A stretch of DNA of 64,000 nt from Notospermus geniculatus (Eukaryota; Nemertea; Pilidiophora; Heteronemertea; Lineidae): positions 69,948-133,947 of the forward strand of contig NMRB01001215.1 in the NCBI GenBank assembly GCA_002633025.1, read 5' to 3'. The notes under the pieces were generated by a model. That model did not search any database, was not told where the DNA came from, and saw only the letters and a program-made list of their open reading frames with translations. A program made the position numbers and the translations under genes. Shown piece after piece: positions 54,194 through 64,000 of this stretch. The stretch's first letter is position 1; each line of letters opens with the position of its first letter.

Positions 54194-54692
54194 ACAGTGA
54201 ACTGAGACAAGAGGGGCCGTTTCAGTGATTACTTCAGGTGGTGTCGAGTCTCAAACTGATGTGCCAAGAAAAACGCGATAAAAGTGCATTTCCTTTTGGA
54301 TTTTTTTATGAAATTTCGACAAAGAATGTTTTGAATACCGGCCTGACTGATGGTGTTGAGAAAAAACCGGGAAAAAAGCGATAACAAAAAAGTTGAAAAA
54401 AGGTGGTCTTAGAAATTACATCATAGCATCATTACGTCATAATATCTGTCAACAAAATTAACGCCATCTGATAGCCAATGCATTTTTCTACACGTTGGTG
54501 GTAGTTGTGCCATTATAGCCCCAGTAGTTTTTGAGAAAACGGGGGAAAAGTGGTGTCCATAAACTTTTGACCATGAGTGTACGTACTTAATGACCAGTTG
54601 ATCATTAACCTCCTGATCATGCTGTCTATTGAACCTCGTCCATTAACCCTCCATCTTTACATTCCTTTGCACTGGACAACTAATTATTTTGC

Positions 54693-54866
54693 TATCAGTC
54701 AACTGTCTCTAAGAAAATTGTCGAGGACAAAATTTCTGAAATGTTGGACCAGAACATCATATCCCCATCTTCCAGCCCTTATGCTAGCCCGGTAGTATTG
54801 GTCAAGAAACCAGATGGTTCACAGAGGTTCCCAATTTTCAAGGGCGGTCTTAAAATTGACTGGTAA
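54693..54866 (+). pseudogene. Ty3/Gypsy reverse transcriptase fragment
   Basis: This frame reads KKIVEDKISEMLDQNIISPS, then SSPYASPVVLVKKPDGSQRF, and ends in a stop after about 58 codons. The pattern of a helix with E..I..ML, then I-x-PS-SPYASPVVLVKK-DGS-RF, is the start of the reverse transcriptase domain of Ty3/Gypsy LTR retrotransposons. The next conserved block (the VDYR-like motif) is replaced by unrelated residues, and upstream sequence is out of frame, so this is a short relic. No LTR or other domain was found nearby. Confidence 0.85.
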
Positions 54867-54965
54867 GTCAATTTCTAGTTATTATTAATTATGATTCATT
54901 CAGTTTCACACCAGTGGGTCGCTTGGAATGCGCTTGCCTGGGGGAAACCCAATGACTATAGATCG

Positions 54966-55215
54966 ACCTTAATGACCAAGGCTGAAGGTTGTGCAGGTGA
55001 AAAATTTGATGAAAACTTCAGTTGGTGAAACCCCCAAACCACCCTGCCCTCTTTGAACTGCTGTGATAGACATAGATGTTGGTCGATTTGAATAACGGGA
55101 TGTGTTAGACAGTGCATGTGGCTTTCACATGTCCAAAAATTGGGGAAAAATAAAGTTGTAGTTACCGAGTAATTCAAGAATATCTGGTGCGGATTTACTT
55201 ATGACCAAGAGTGTA
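54966..55215 (-). repeat. Tc1/mariner-like end repeat, copy 2
   Basis: Reverse complement of 19310-19562 over about 250 bp. The terminus here, on the minus strand, is TACACTCTTGGTCATAAGTA. Confidence 0.8.
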
Positions 55216-55425
55216 CGTACTGATTATCGAACGGCTCGATTGACAATCCCCAAAACAGCGCTCATTTATTGAGCGGCTCGATGAATACATGTAAACCCTG
55301 TCAATACAGGGCGTCCCGAGAAAAAAATGCACAACCACATTTCCCGGGTCTTCAGGATAACGGTTTTTCCAGTATTTGATAGGATATTTTCCTCTCGGAA
55401 CAATACTGGTGTTTATGCCCCAATC

Positions 55426-55801
55426 TAAACTCCCTACGCAGTTGTGAGTCGCGCCCCTTCGGTTAACTCGCTCTCCACAACTGCTTTGCTTCGTGGAAGT
55501 CGCCGCGTTTGGTCAACAGATGGCGTCAGGGCCTGGCGAGAGTTTTACAGCCTATCAGCACGCTGCTTTCAGAACTCCTTGGCCCCTTGGCAACGGATGT
55601 TCTTGTGCTACCATGGCTATGGACCGCTCGGCCAATGAAAAAGTGCCTCAGGCCAGCTTGGTTACCGGTTGCTCGGTGCTCTCATTGGTCGACTCTCTCA
55701 GCGCCATCTGTTGACCGAACGCGGCGAATTTTACGAAGATAAGCAGTTGTGGAGGGCGAGTAACCGAAGGGGGCGCGATATACAACTGCGTAGGGAGTTT
55801 A
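55426..55801. mobile_element. 376-bp MITE with perfect 9-bp target duplication (MULE-type)
   Basis: The ends TAAACTCCCTACGCAGTTGT and ACAACTGCGTAGGGAGTTTA are exact inverted copies, flanked by GCCCCAATC on both sides (55417-55425 and 55802-55810). The inner arms CTCTCCACAACTGCTT and AAGCAGTTGTGGAGGG pair. The interior reads through CAACAGATGGCG and GGTGCTCTCATTGGTCGACT, the complement of the TARP-segment copies. A 9-bp duplication is the signature of Mutator-like elements. Confidence 0.95.
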
Positions 55802-55997
55802 GCCCCAATCACACTGAGCTACATGTAGTTCTCAGTACGTTCTTGAAAATTTTGCCAAACGGGCTCAAACTGTGTGCGAACGGAGCGGACATAGTGGCAA
55901 CGTTTTACAGTTTTTTCACGAACTTCATAGAAGGGAAGGGTGCTCCAGAACATCGAGGCATTATTTGGCCAAGGGTTACACGTTCTAGCCCGTTTTA

Positions 55998-56187
55998 CGA
56001 TTTTTAGCTCAGCTGACCAAAGGTCAGCGGAGCTAGTCATATGTATACTGAGTGGCGTCCGTAGTGTGTGTGTGTGTGTGTGTGTGTGTGTCGTCCGTTA
56101 AACTGGCACGTTTCGCAACCGCAAGGCCGAGGGTCATGAAAGTTGGTGGAGTGGTAGGCCCTAAGAAGGACTCGAAACAGGACCAAA
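55998..56187 (+). repeat. Dispersed repeat with AGCTCAGCTGACC hairpin and (GT)14
   Basis: TAGCTCAGCTGACCAAAGG..GGTCAGCGGAGCTA forms a hairpin at about 56014-56036, followed by a GT microsatellite (56064-56091, 14 repeats). It then reads ACTGGCACGTTTCGCAACCG and GAGGGTCATGAAAGTTGGTG. I recall similar hairpin-led repeats from marine invertebrate genomes. It ends in an A-rich stretch at the start of the duplicated TARP segment. Confidence 0.7.
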
Positions 56188-56594
56188 AAAAAAACGTCCC
56201 TCTAAAAACCTGGATGTTGTATAAAGATGTAACACTTTTGATCAAAGAAAGTAGTGTTTGATAAACAACATCCCATTTTTTACTAGCGCCTATTCCTTTC
56301 TTTTAATAAGCCTGATGAAGGAGTATGTAAAGTACAAAACTATTTATGTAGTTTGAAACTCCTACAACTCATGAATAAAATGTGTTACATCTTTATTGCA
56401 CTCGGAATGGACTCGCGAGACAGCCTCTTGGATCAGAATACGCTGGATCGTGTTCATTTTACTGCATAATACAAAATCATTGAGAGGTGGGAGATGAAGA
56501 AACTGTGAAGAAGCTGAAGCAGAAGTAATTGTATTGAATATTACATACACGTACATTTTTTTATTTAAAATATTTCTTCTTTCTCTTCTTTCAG

Positions 56595-56678
56595 ATAGGA
56601 AAACGACACAATGCAGCTATATAAAATACTTTTCTGATGTGGACGAAGAGGAGTTGGAACCCACAGACACAATACTGC
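56595..56678 (+). CDS. CACNG: TARP / calcium channel gamma subunit, exon 2 (copy 2)
   Basis: Identical in sequence, length (84 bp), splice sites and phase to 30125-30208. It encodes the end of the first extracellular loop, with the acidic run DVDEEELEP before the second membrane helix. The sequence upstream, from 56191 back, contains only transposons. Exon 1, which should carry the first helix and the GLW signature, was not found between the copies, so it lies beyond a gap or in sequence I failed to recognise, or this copy has lost it. Confidence 0.9.
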
Positions 56679-59209
56679 GTGAGTAACAGTGAAACTGCTC
56701 CATTTCATTTTGATCAATGCTTGCATACCACAGTGCCTATGGGGTGCTGCATCCAGTCGTCAGATATACAGCAGAAACAAAATTCATGACCATGCACATC
56801 GATAAATCAGACGCAATGTAGCCTACATGTCTGTGTGTCTTAGCTAGGAAAATACCAGTGTTTCGTGTATGGTGCACAGCCCGCCTTCAATTCGTCATGT
56901 AACACAGTTCAGAAAGGCAACCTATGTTGTAAAGAAAAGTGCCAAGCATTGCGAAAAAAGATAGATGGTGGAAGGTGGTGAAATTTGAAGTAACGACTTG
57001 GGAGAAAAATAGCAAAATGCATTTTTTATGGGAAAACGGGAACACACGTAGAGAGGTGCTGAAGAATAATCAGTCTGTTAATGTCTAGAATCACTCTGTA
57101 TCAAGCTCTTCCTGTGGTTTGATACATCTCCTAATGGGCTAACCGAAGCGACGTAGCACTGGCAGAGCTAGACCTTTTCCTGCGGATCTCTGTTGTCATT
57201 AGCGCTGCTTGTTGAAGAGATCTTATTGCCGCTGCTGTTACGCCTTAAGTGCTTGTAATCAGATCGATGCATAACAAACTGATGTAATGAAGTGGGCATG
57301 TGATCTCACGCAAAAATCAAAAAGCATTGTTGAGAATGATGATGAGTAATTCTCTAGCGTGGATGTTGCTTGCCTTACGGCGCATGCGGTTCCTTCCTGG
57401 GTCATCTTGAAACAGGCGAGCTGTCGAGGGGTGTGTTGCTGATGCAAGTCGTCTGTGGTTTATGACAAGGATTTCTGTCTCTCACCCGTAGGAAAAAAAT
57501 TATAAACGTTTCTTTGGTAACTAGAAGAACTACATGTATTAAAAACTATCAAAACTGCATGTATAATCGTTCTTCGCAGAACTCCACAATTTAACGCCAA
57601 GAGACGCCTAACTTTACAAATGGGCTTAAAGGGGCGCAATATTGCCACTTTTTGTCGACAGCCGGCGCCACCGGCAGTGATTGCGTCATTCTCCAACACC
57701 GTAGTTATTGCCTTTCGCCCAGAAAATATGATTACAATACGATGCATACGTGGATGCAAGTGGAACGAGAGTTACTCTACATGGGGCGAGGTTGATAAAG
57801 CGGTAGTTTAAAACATTGTTAATAGAGGCCTCCCTTAACGCGGGTATGTTTAGCGCAGGATAGGGAAGGAATGAATGAAGTGCCCCTTTAAAGAGGATAT
57901 CTTGACTTACGAACTGCAATTTAAAACGTCCCCCTAAAAACGTTGTATCAGGCCAAAGAATTATCTGTTTCTTGTCCGCGCTCGCGTTATTCCCGAACCC
58001 TTCACGTCAATTGTTTTTCACAAATTTCAAGTTTTCCCACTTTGCTTACGCAGCGCCTTCTATACAATGCATAGAAATGCTTCGCCACTTGAAATCATCT
58101 TTATTTTTCATGAAACATGTGCTTTAAACATGTAGAGAAATACATTTGTAGTTTGCTGGTATCCATGAAGATGTAACGCTTTTGATCAAAGAAAGTGATA
58201 AATAAACAACATCCCATTAATTAGGGCTTATTGCTTCACATATACAACTACTTTTAATAAAAGTAAAAAAACGTATTTATGTGTTTTGAAACTCCTACAA
58301 CCACGAATAAAAAGTACATGTATTACATCCTTATTGGACTCGGAGTGGACTCGCGAGACAGCCTCTTAAGTCACGTGGCGCCTTTATATAGGTTACGCAG
58401 GTCCTTCTGCTGTATACATTAAAGATACTCGGAACTATTTTGCAAAGTGTGCATACGAAAAACACTATACATTAACAGCGAGAAGCAGATTTCATGAAAA
58501 AAATCGATGAAATCTGCGGAAAATCTTACGACGGACATTATTTTGACAAATCGTCTACCATCTCCAGACGTTTGTGGAATAGAAAAGTTGATACGCAAGC
58601 CGAGACTGCTGTCACATATCCAATACAATATCTGTCTCATTACACATCGAAAATACATCGTACGCCGACATAAGCACACGAAAGCTCGTTTATCAGAGAA
58701 TGTTTTCCAATAAAAAAATTACGATATCCGAACGCAAAACCAATTGGTTGAATAATGCAATACTATGGAATAGGTCTTGGAAGGTCTAGTTTCTTTCCTC
58801 GTTCCTGTATTAGATCTAAAGTGTGGGACGTCAATGAGACCCTCGCCCACTGCCTCAATAGGTGTCACTAGTGGTTATTAAAACTATTGAAATGAAACTG
58901 ACATCGCGGTCCTGATCAGTTTCCACACAAAAGGCGTCCATTGTATAGGACCTTTTTTTGGTGTGCTGCCCTCTATCGTAGCTAACCCCATTGATCATTA
59001 CACCAGGCGTCATTTGTCCACGACTTCGCGCTGAAAGTGAAACGCAGTTATCTCTCTGCTGCATCCTCGGCGAAACCGATCAGTCCCATAAACAAGATTG
59101 ATTGTGACTATTCTTACCTATAGTTGCGTCTATTATTAGCTCTCCACATGATTATGTCTATAAATAACTATTATTGTTCTTTATATAGCCAATATCTTTC
59201 TATTTTTAG
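56679..59209 (+). other. TARP intron 2, copy 2
   Basis: GTGAGT to TATTTTTAG. It is about 630 bp shorter than in copy 1 because the 30447-31072 block is absent. Otherwise the order of repeats is the same. Confidence 0.88.
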
Positions 59210-59350
59210 GTTCCATGCGCCGGTCGACGATCTTTCCATTGGTTGGCTTGCTGATGTTACTTATTGGGGAAATAGTCAGTTTCGTTGGATTATGTACACA
59301 AAAAACCAAAGTGCTTACATTTATAGCGGGAATATTATTCGTAGTATCAG
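59210..59350 (+). CDS. CACNG: TARP / calcium channel gamma subunit, exon 3 (copy 2)
   Basis: Identical to 33373-33513: 141 bp, phase 1 on both sides, encoding the second transmembrane helix (STIFPLVGLLMLLIGEIVSF), the cytoplasmic turn GLCTQKTKV and the first part of the third helix (LTFIAGILFVVS). It joins exon 2 through an arginine codon split C/GT, and exon 4 through a glycine codon split G/GG. Confidence 0.94.
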
Positions 59351-60226
59351 GTAGGTAAGGTTGAATGATGGAACAGCCCAGGAAACGGACGCTAGTGCAC
59401 ACAGATAGTCACTGAGAGGACGGAAGCCTAGTCTACACTGGCAAACATTAGTTTGCAAACATGAGTAGACTCCTTGTTATGTTACGTTTGACCTTGTTTC
59501 CCAAAACAAGTTTGCCCATGTAGAACAGTTGCCGAACACAAGCAAACCTGTTTTGAAATGTTTGGCAGGCACTTTCTTGAAAACACGCTTGCTGGAATGA
59601 TGTTTTTCGCCAACACAGGCAATCAGAGAATACATGTAGTTTAGCATCACGTGATCTACTTGTTGGACAAAATGGTATCGTAGCAAGAAGTATGATAAAG
59701 GAGCGTAGATCGTCAGTTTTTCCACGGTTTGCAAAGATGACAGACCATTTTGCACCGAAGTGGCGTGCATCTGCTGTCTGTATGTCGTGTGCATTGCAAA
59801 GTGCAAGCACGTAGAAACCTACATGTATGTGAAGTGCATTGAACAACACCAATTATATTGCAATGATTGCTATTGAACCACATTTCTTTCTACATGTACA
59901 TTACATGTATGTTTCTCGATTGTTTTTAACTATGGAGCAATATAAGTTAGTTTTCTCTGCAGTTTCTGCCAATTTGTAAACATTGCCGAATTTGTTGGCA
60001 ATGTTTTGGAATTCTTTAATGAAGTGTGCCAACAGTTGTTTGCGTGTGTTCGCCAGTGTAGATTGTAGGTGTGGCCTAGTTGTCATACGCGTTGAGCGAG
60101 ACTATCCCGTCATTGGTCATGGCGGAGCAATCGGAACCATATTAAAACGACAATGCGTGTATTTCGGGTAACATAATTTTGCTTGGGCGTCTCATTTGTG
60201 CCTAAAATCTTTCTCTTTTCTTGCAG
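59351..60226 (+). other. TARP intron 3, copy 2
   Basis: Lacks the 334-bp MITE of copy 1; the uninterrupted TA target is at 59434-59435. Otherwise aligned throughout, with several short indels. Confidence 0.9.
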
Positions 60227-60729
60227 GGTTGTGCGTACTTACGGGGATTATACTTTATATTGTTAGTATTAGTAACGAAGTGGGTAATCAACCCAAAGAG
60301 GCAAACTCTTCAAAAGTGAGATTTAGTTACGAATACGGATCATCCTTTCTCATGACAATAACGTCTTTCATACTAAGTGAGCTTGGTGGAGTACTATCTG
60401 TGTACCTGTATATATCACGGCACAAGCATGCCTATAGGAAGAAACAAGAACGCTTGGCAATGCTCCATGGAAACCAGAGACCTAATCCGGGCCACAACAG
60501 AAGATCTCGCTCATACTCTCGCGATTCACGAGATCGTGACAGTATGCCAGGAGAAAGTTATTTCACGTATACGCCAGTTTCAGACACGCCAAATGAACTG
60601 TCGAATTACACGTTATCTAGGGATACGTCTCGTCAAACAATGTCCACCACCGCGGAGACACATTTAGGGAGAGACCACCTGTTTATATCAAGGTCGGCTG
60701 AGAACCTTCGGCGTACTACGCCGGTGTAG
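60227..60729 (+). CDS. CACNG: TARP / calcium channel gamma subunit, exon 4, intact (copy 2)
   Basis: This terminal coding exon (503 nt, 166 residues plus TAG) follows TTTCTCTTTTCTTGCAG. In order it encodes the rest of helix 3, the second extracellular loop, helix 4 (FLMTITSFILSELGGVLSVY) and an 87-residue-longer cytoplasmic tail than copy 1. The tail starts with an arginine/serine-rich stretch (HNRRSRSYSRDSRDRDS), a likely phosphorylation region. It contains NELSNYTLSRDTSR, which parallels the EISMYTLSRDP segment of vertebrate stargazin, and ends NLRRTTPV, a class I PDZ ligand (T-x-V) identical to the last residues of vertebrate type I TARPs. In vertebrates this tail anchors AMPA-receptor complexes to PSD-95-type scaffolds. 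Together with exons 2 and 3 it covers all but the first helix and most of the first loop. Confidence 0.96.
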
Positions 60730-61918
60730 CTAATGCGAGGCCGTATATTAGATTCACTGGTTCAGTATGATTATAATGGAACATTATGAAATCAAATCCA
60801 GTACGATTTTACACTAGGCTATACTATGGCTAAGTGCTCGGTAATGCCTCGCTTCTAGCAATTCAAATCCCGCGGTCCATTACGTGATGTTCTGCTGAGG
60901 AGGATATCAATGCCTTTCATTTGCCTTATTTACATGTTCTAGGCCGTAGTACAGGAAAGCGTCCGAGTGACACGACATACAGAACCAGTGAATTGATATT
61001 GGCACCAGATGGCCTGTCAGTTATTAATTCATGAGATTGTGGCGAACCTTCACTGTTCAACAACGCTGAACGAGGCCAGGACTGGACCTCCGCCTTTAAG
61101 AAGGGGAATTTCAAGATGGAAGATTAAGTGAAGCCAGTTTACGACAGGAAAGGTGACTTCCTAACATTGTCTAAAAGCATTCCATTCGTTATACAGAAAG
61201 ATGAAGAAAAATTCCACCGAGATGGCCCGGCGCCGTGGCTTTCTCTCAAGAGTCGAGATAGGCTAGATTATGTTGCAGTGGGGGTGACCCTTAAAATCAT
61301 TGCTGAGGCAAAAAATGGTCAACTTGCCATGCGTTTTTATAGAATCATTTAATAGGTAATCCATGTAAATAAGACTTATATACAGTTTGCGTGAATGAAG
61401 GTTTGTAGGTTTTGATAATGAACATTGTAAACATACATTACATATCTTCATGTACACAGTCACCAACGCATGCTTGATTGGCACCAAGAAAACTTTCATG
61501 GCACCAAGAAAACTTTCACATTACTTCAATCGCATTTACGTTTAATGATGCTGACTCCCGTGAGAACTGATTCGACGAGCATATGTTGAGACAATCTCGT
61601 ACCCAGAGATTCGTTATGCTCGGCCGAGGTTGGATGTCCCTACACTTATCTCTGGAGACTGCGGGCTACTTCATGCAATTCGTGTGATTTGTAGCATATA
61701 CATGTTGTGCGATTTTAGATCGCAGACGCATTGGAATAATTGCAGTATAAAATATTACACACAAAAATGTCCTGAGAAAGCTTTATATGAGGGAATATGA
61801 GGGATCTGTTGTATTTATTGAGAAAAAAAAACAAAGCACTACATGTACTACTTGGAACATACAAACTTGGAGTGATACGGTCAAAAATTAGTATATTCAT
61901 GCGCAGTGTGTAACACAC
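60730..61918 (+). other. 3' flank of TARP copy 2
   Basis: Positions 60730-60986 are deleted in copy 1 together with the tail codons. The rest matches 34959-35871. No AATAAA polyadenylation signal was noticed close to the stop codon. Confidence 0.7.
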
Positions 61919-62130
61919 TAGACTGGTACCCGGTCTTCTGGGCAGCTTGCATTCGAAGACCGGTGAAACCAAATGATCTGAGCCGGAATTCCGGCTCGCG
62001 ACGTCATTCTACAGCATTCTACAGCAATGCATTCTCCCGAACTAAATATAGACCAGCGGGCCCCATGATGGTTTTATGCATTTGTTTGCGTCTGTCCTAG
62101 TATTTTTAATCAGGACAGTGTTCGGTCTAG
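61919..62130. mobile_element. 212-bp insertion with 8-bp target duplication (hAT-like size)
   Basis: It starts TAGACTGGTACC and ends GTTCGGTCTAG, with TAACACAC on both sides (61911-61918 and 62131-62138). Copy 1 has a single TAACACAC at 35864-35871. Only about seven terminal bases are inverted copies ((C)TAGACYG). An 8-bp duplication fits hAT elements. The right half recurs at about 50617-50692. Confidence 0.88.
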
Positions 62131-63169
62131 TAACACACGTGCCTTGGAAACCTCGAAGTAGTCCGGAGCAGTGAGCGACATACAACCTCGGCCAAACGTT
62201 ACTAATCTCTGGGGACGAGATTAATGTTGAGAAGATTGAAGTTCTGTGACCGGCAAGGACCCCAAAGCTCGTCCTTGGTTGAATTCAGTAGTACAGCATA
62301 TTGGTAAACAACATTCATTCAACGGGTTTTCTTGTCGGCGGCCCGATTAGATCATTTCCCGACCTAGGCTGTCGTTAGTTCCTGAGTCATTATTCTTCAC
62401 ACTTTATTCCACTTTCGAATGGCGCGAGGTTTATGAACGATAGCTCCGCAACGGCTGGGTCAGACTTGACACACCGTACATCAATCGATTTGTCTTTTTT
62501 GCCGCTACAGGCATCATCTCTGTCATTTTCCCTAAACACGTGACATAAGGAAGTTCTTTCACAAACAGCAGTTCGTGTTGGCGGCCATTTTGAAATGACG
62601 CAATGCATCGCGCGCGTGTAAACTGCACTGAACACCGTGGCGAAATGAAGTGGGTTTTGAGAAAGGGATCCGTTATGTCGGCCTCACGCAAAAAATGAAG
62701 ATAGCAGAAAGATACCGAAAAGAAAGACAAATCGATTGATGTATGTTTTGTCAAATTTGACGATATCGGCCGAAAACCTCGTGCCAATCGGATGTGGAAT
62801 GAAGAGTAATAATATCCATGAAGATGTCGCAGTCATCGTTCTCTATGTCGCTGGCTGTGTGTTTTACACATTCAGTACCTGCGATAGAAGTCGTCGATTT
62901 CCAGTGCATGCTACTGTGTGCAAAATAAGTTTTTTTTACCTCGCCTCTCTTCATCCACTACGCATACATCACCGTGCTGATTTTATGTGCGAGCGTTTGT
63001 AGAGAAGCGAGATATCAAAACCCTGCGATGGGGCGATGAACCATTTTAGGCTCGATGGCTGTGGTGGATAATAAAATACTGACTCTGTTTCTGACCATGA
63101 TGAAATCAATTCTTTTGAGCCATTTTACTTTACAACCCTCGAGGTGTCACAATGTACAATCTCCTGCTT
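62131..63169. other. Intergenic 3' to TARP copy 2
   Basis: Matches 35864-37255 of copy 1 without the TIR element there. It has about 85 extra bases near 62257-62341 (between CCGGCAAG and GCCCGATTAG) and a minus-oriented family R fragment at 62570-62660. No gene was recognised. Confidence 0.6.
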
Positions 63170-63178
63170 GTGGTTGAG

Positions 63179-63567
63179 AAAACGCCCTACGCAGTTGTGT
63201 ACCGCGCACCCTTGGTTTACTCGCTCTCCACAACTGCTTCACTTCATGACTTCGTAAAATTCGCCGCGTTTGGTCAACAGATGGCGCTGAGAGAGTCGAC
63301 CAATGAGAGCACCGAGAAACCCAAGCTGGCCTGAGACACTTTTTCGTTGGCTGAGCGGATCGTGTGATCTAGTAGCCATGGTAGCACAAGAACATCCGTT
63401 GCCAACGAGCCAAAGAATTCTGAAAGCAGCGTGCTGATAGGCAGTAAAACTCGCGCCAGGCCCTGAAGCCATCTGTTGACCAAACGCGGCGACTTCTACG
63501 AAGTGAAGCAGTTGTGGAGAGCGGGTAAACCGAAGGGGGTGCGACCCACAACTACATAGGGAGTTTC
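63179..63567. mobile_element. MITE with a 9-bp target duplication (MULE-type), copy 2
   Basis: Orthologous to 37265-37662, with the same GTGGTTGAG duplications (63170-63178, 63568-63576). The insertion therefore predates the divergence of the two copies. It lacks a TACATG stretch near the right end and has small changes at both termini. Confidence 0.92.
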
Positions 63568-64000
63568 GTGGTTGAGGCGTCGTCATCACGATGCGAGCAA
63601 AAAAGCAGAGGAATCCTTTCTCTCTAGAACTAACCACCTCTAAAGGAACCACCGCCATTTCACCATGGTTTTATTTATTATGAGTGTGTTCGTTAAGTGC
63701 CACAACACATGATGAAAGACGATGGTTTCTCATTCTTGAAGCCAAAAATATTTAAAAAAAACAACATTTCGGAGAAACTGCAAAAGGCGAGGGGAATGCC
63801 ATTAACAAACTGCATGCTGGGAGAGTTCCTTAGTTTACGCCCACTAGCACCCTAGTTGAAGTTGAACACAATTTGAAGCTTATTTGCTGGCACTATCACC
63901 AAAGGTTAGAATACTCATGGTGTTAAAATAGACATTCCATATTTTATTATCACCTCATGGGGCTTGAATAATATTTGAAAAATGGCGTGACCGTTTCTCC
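63568..64000. other. Intergenic to window end; nothing recognised
   Basis: Aligned to 37663-38101 with small indels; no coding signal. Confidence 0.6.

Larger units (their letters stand above)
52583..54579. mobile_element. 2.0-kb TA-flanked Tc1/mariner-type element carrying nested elements
   Basis: The ends CACTCATGGTCAAAAGTTTA and TAAACTTTTGACCATGAGTG are exact inverted copies flanked by TA. The arms pair for about 250 bp (ACGTAATGATGCTGTGATGT, GAAATTAC-type, AAGACCACCT). Between the arms sit four further inverted-repeat units (52836-53318, 53578-53684, 53687-53794, 53963-54193). No transposase frame was recognised, so the element is non-autonomous or gutted. Confidence 0.93.
56191..64000 (+). 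repeat. TARP-containing segment, copy 2 (at least 7.8 kb)
   Basis: It starts AAAACGTCCCTCTAAAAACC, equivalent to 29721, and still matches copy 1 at the window's end (64000 equals 38101), so the true end lies outside. Against copy 1 it has extra sequence at 60466-60986 (TARP tail), 61919-62130 and about 62257-62341, and lacks the three blocks listed for copy 1. Family A repeats are at 56212-56425 and 58165-58370, and family E at 58852-58987. Confidence 0.95.

Overview
This is a eukaryotic, almost certainly animal, nuclear window that is poor in genes and very rich in transposons. The only host gene recognised with confidence is a member of the voltage-gated calcium channel gamma / stargazin (TARP) family. 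It has canonical GT-AG introns, and its C-terminus ends in RRTTPV, as in vertebrate stargazin. The many TACATGTA and TAGGCCTA words, the abundance of small hairpin transposons and two diverged copies of one locus suggest a highly heterozygous marine invertebrate, perhaps an echinoderm or another invertebrate deuterostome. The species cannot be fixed from the sequence.

Layout. Positions 1-22 kb hold no supportable gene, only a mosaic of inverted-repeat (MITE-like) elements, hairpins, a 31-bp minisatellite and one assembly gap (14582-15055). Positions 22.2-24.8 kb are a direct tandem duplication; its second unit carries a 167-bp MITE that is missing from the first, and a 748-bp terminal-inverted-repeat (TIR) element follows directly, next to a second gap. 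Positions 26-29.7 kb hold a tRNA-like SINE head, a 1.46-kb foldback element flanked by TTAA, and a TAA-flanked MITE.

Positions 29721-38101 and 56191-64000 are two near-identical copies of one segment of about 8 kb, with exons 2, 3 and 4 of the TARP gene on the + strand. Copy 2 has an intact last exon (167 codons including stop). In copy 1 a 521-bp deletion removes the last 87 codons, including the PDZ-binding tail, and substitutes 15 other codons. Exons 2 and 3 are identical between copies and the shared part of exon 4 differs only at two synonymous sites. The copies also differ by several transposon insertions. They may be a segmental duplication or two haplotypes assembled in tandem. Exon 1 was not found.

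Positions 38.1-56.2 kb, between the copies, hold a third gap, palindromic MITEs, tandem duplications, a 21-bp-unit minisatellite found twice, a broken transposase-like gene interrupted by a TAA-flanked MITE, two large TA-flanked Tc1/mariner-type inverted-repeat elements (one carrying several nested elements), a Ty3/Gypsy reverse-transcriptase fragment and a MITE with a perfect 9-bp target duplication.

No prokaryotic system, CRISPR array, rRNA gene or confident functional tRNA is present. Family names given to transposons rest on target-site length and terminal motifs seen by eye. Identities between copies are also by eye, since no alignment could be run.
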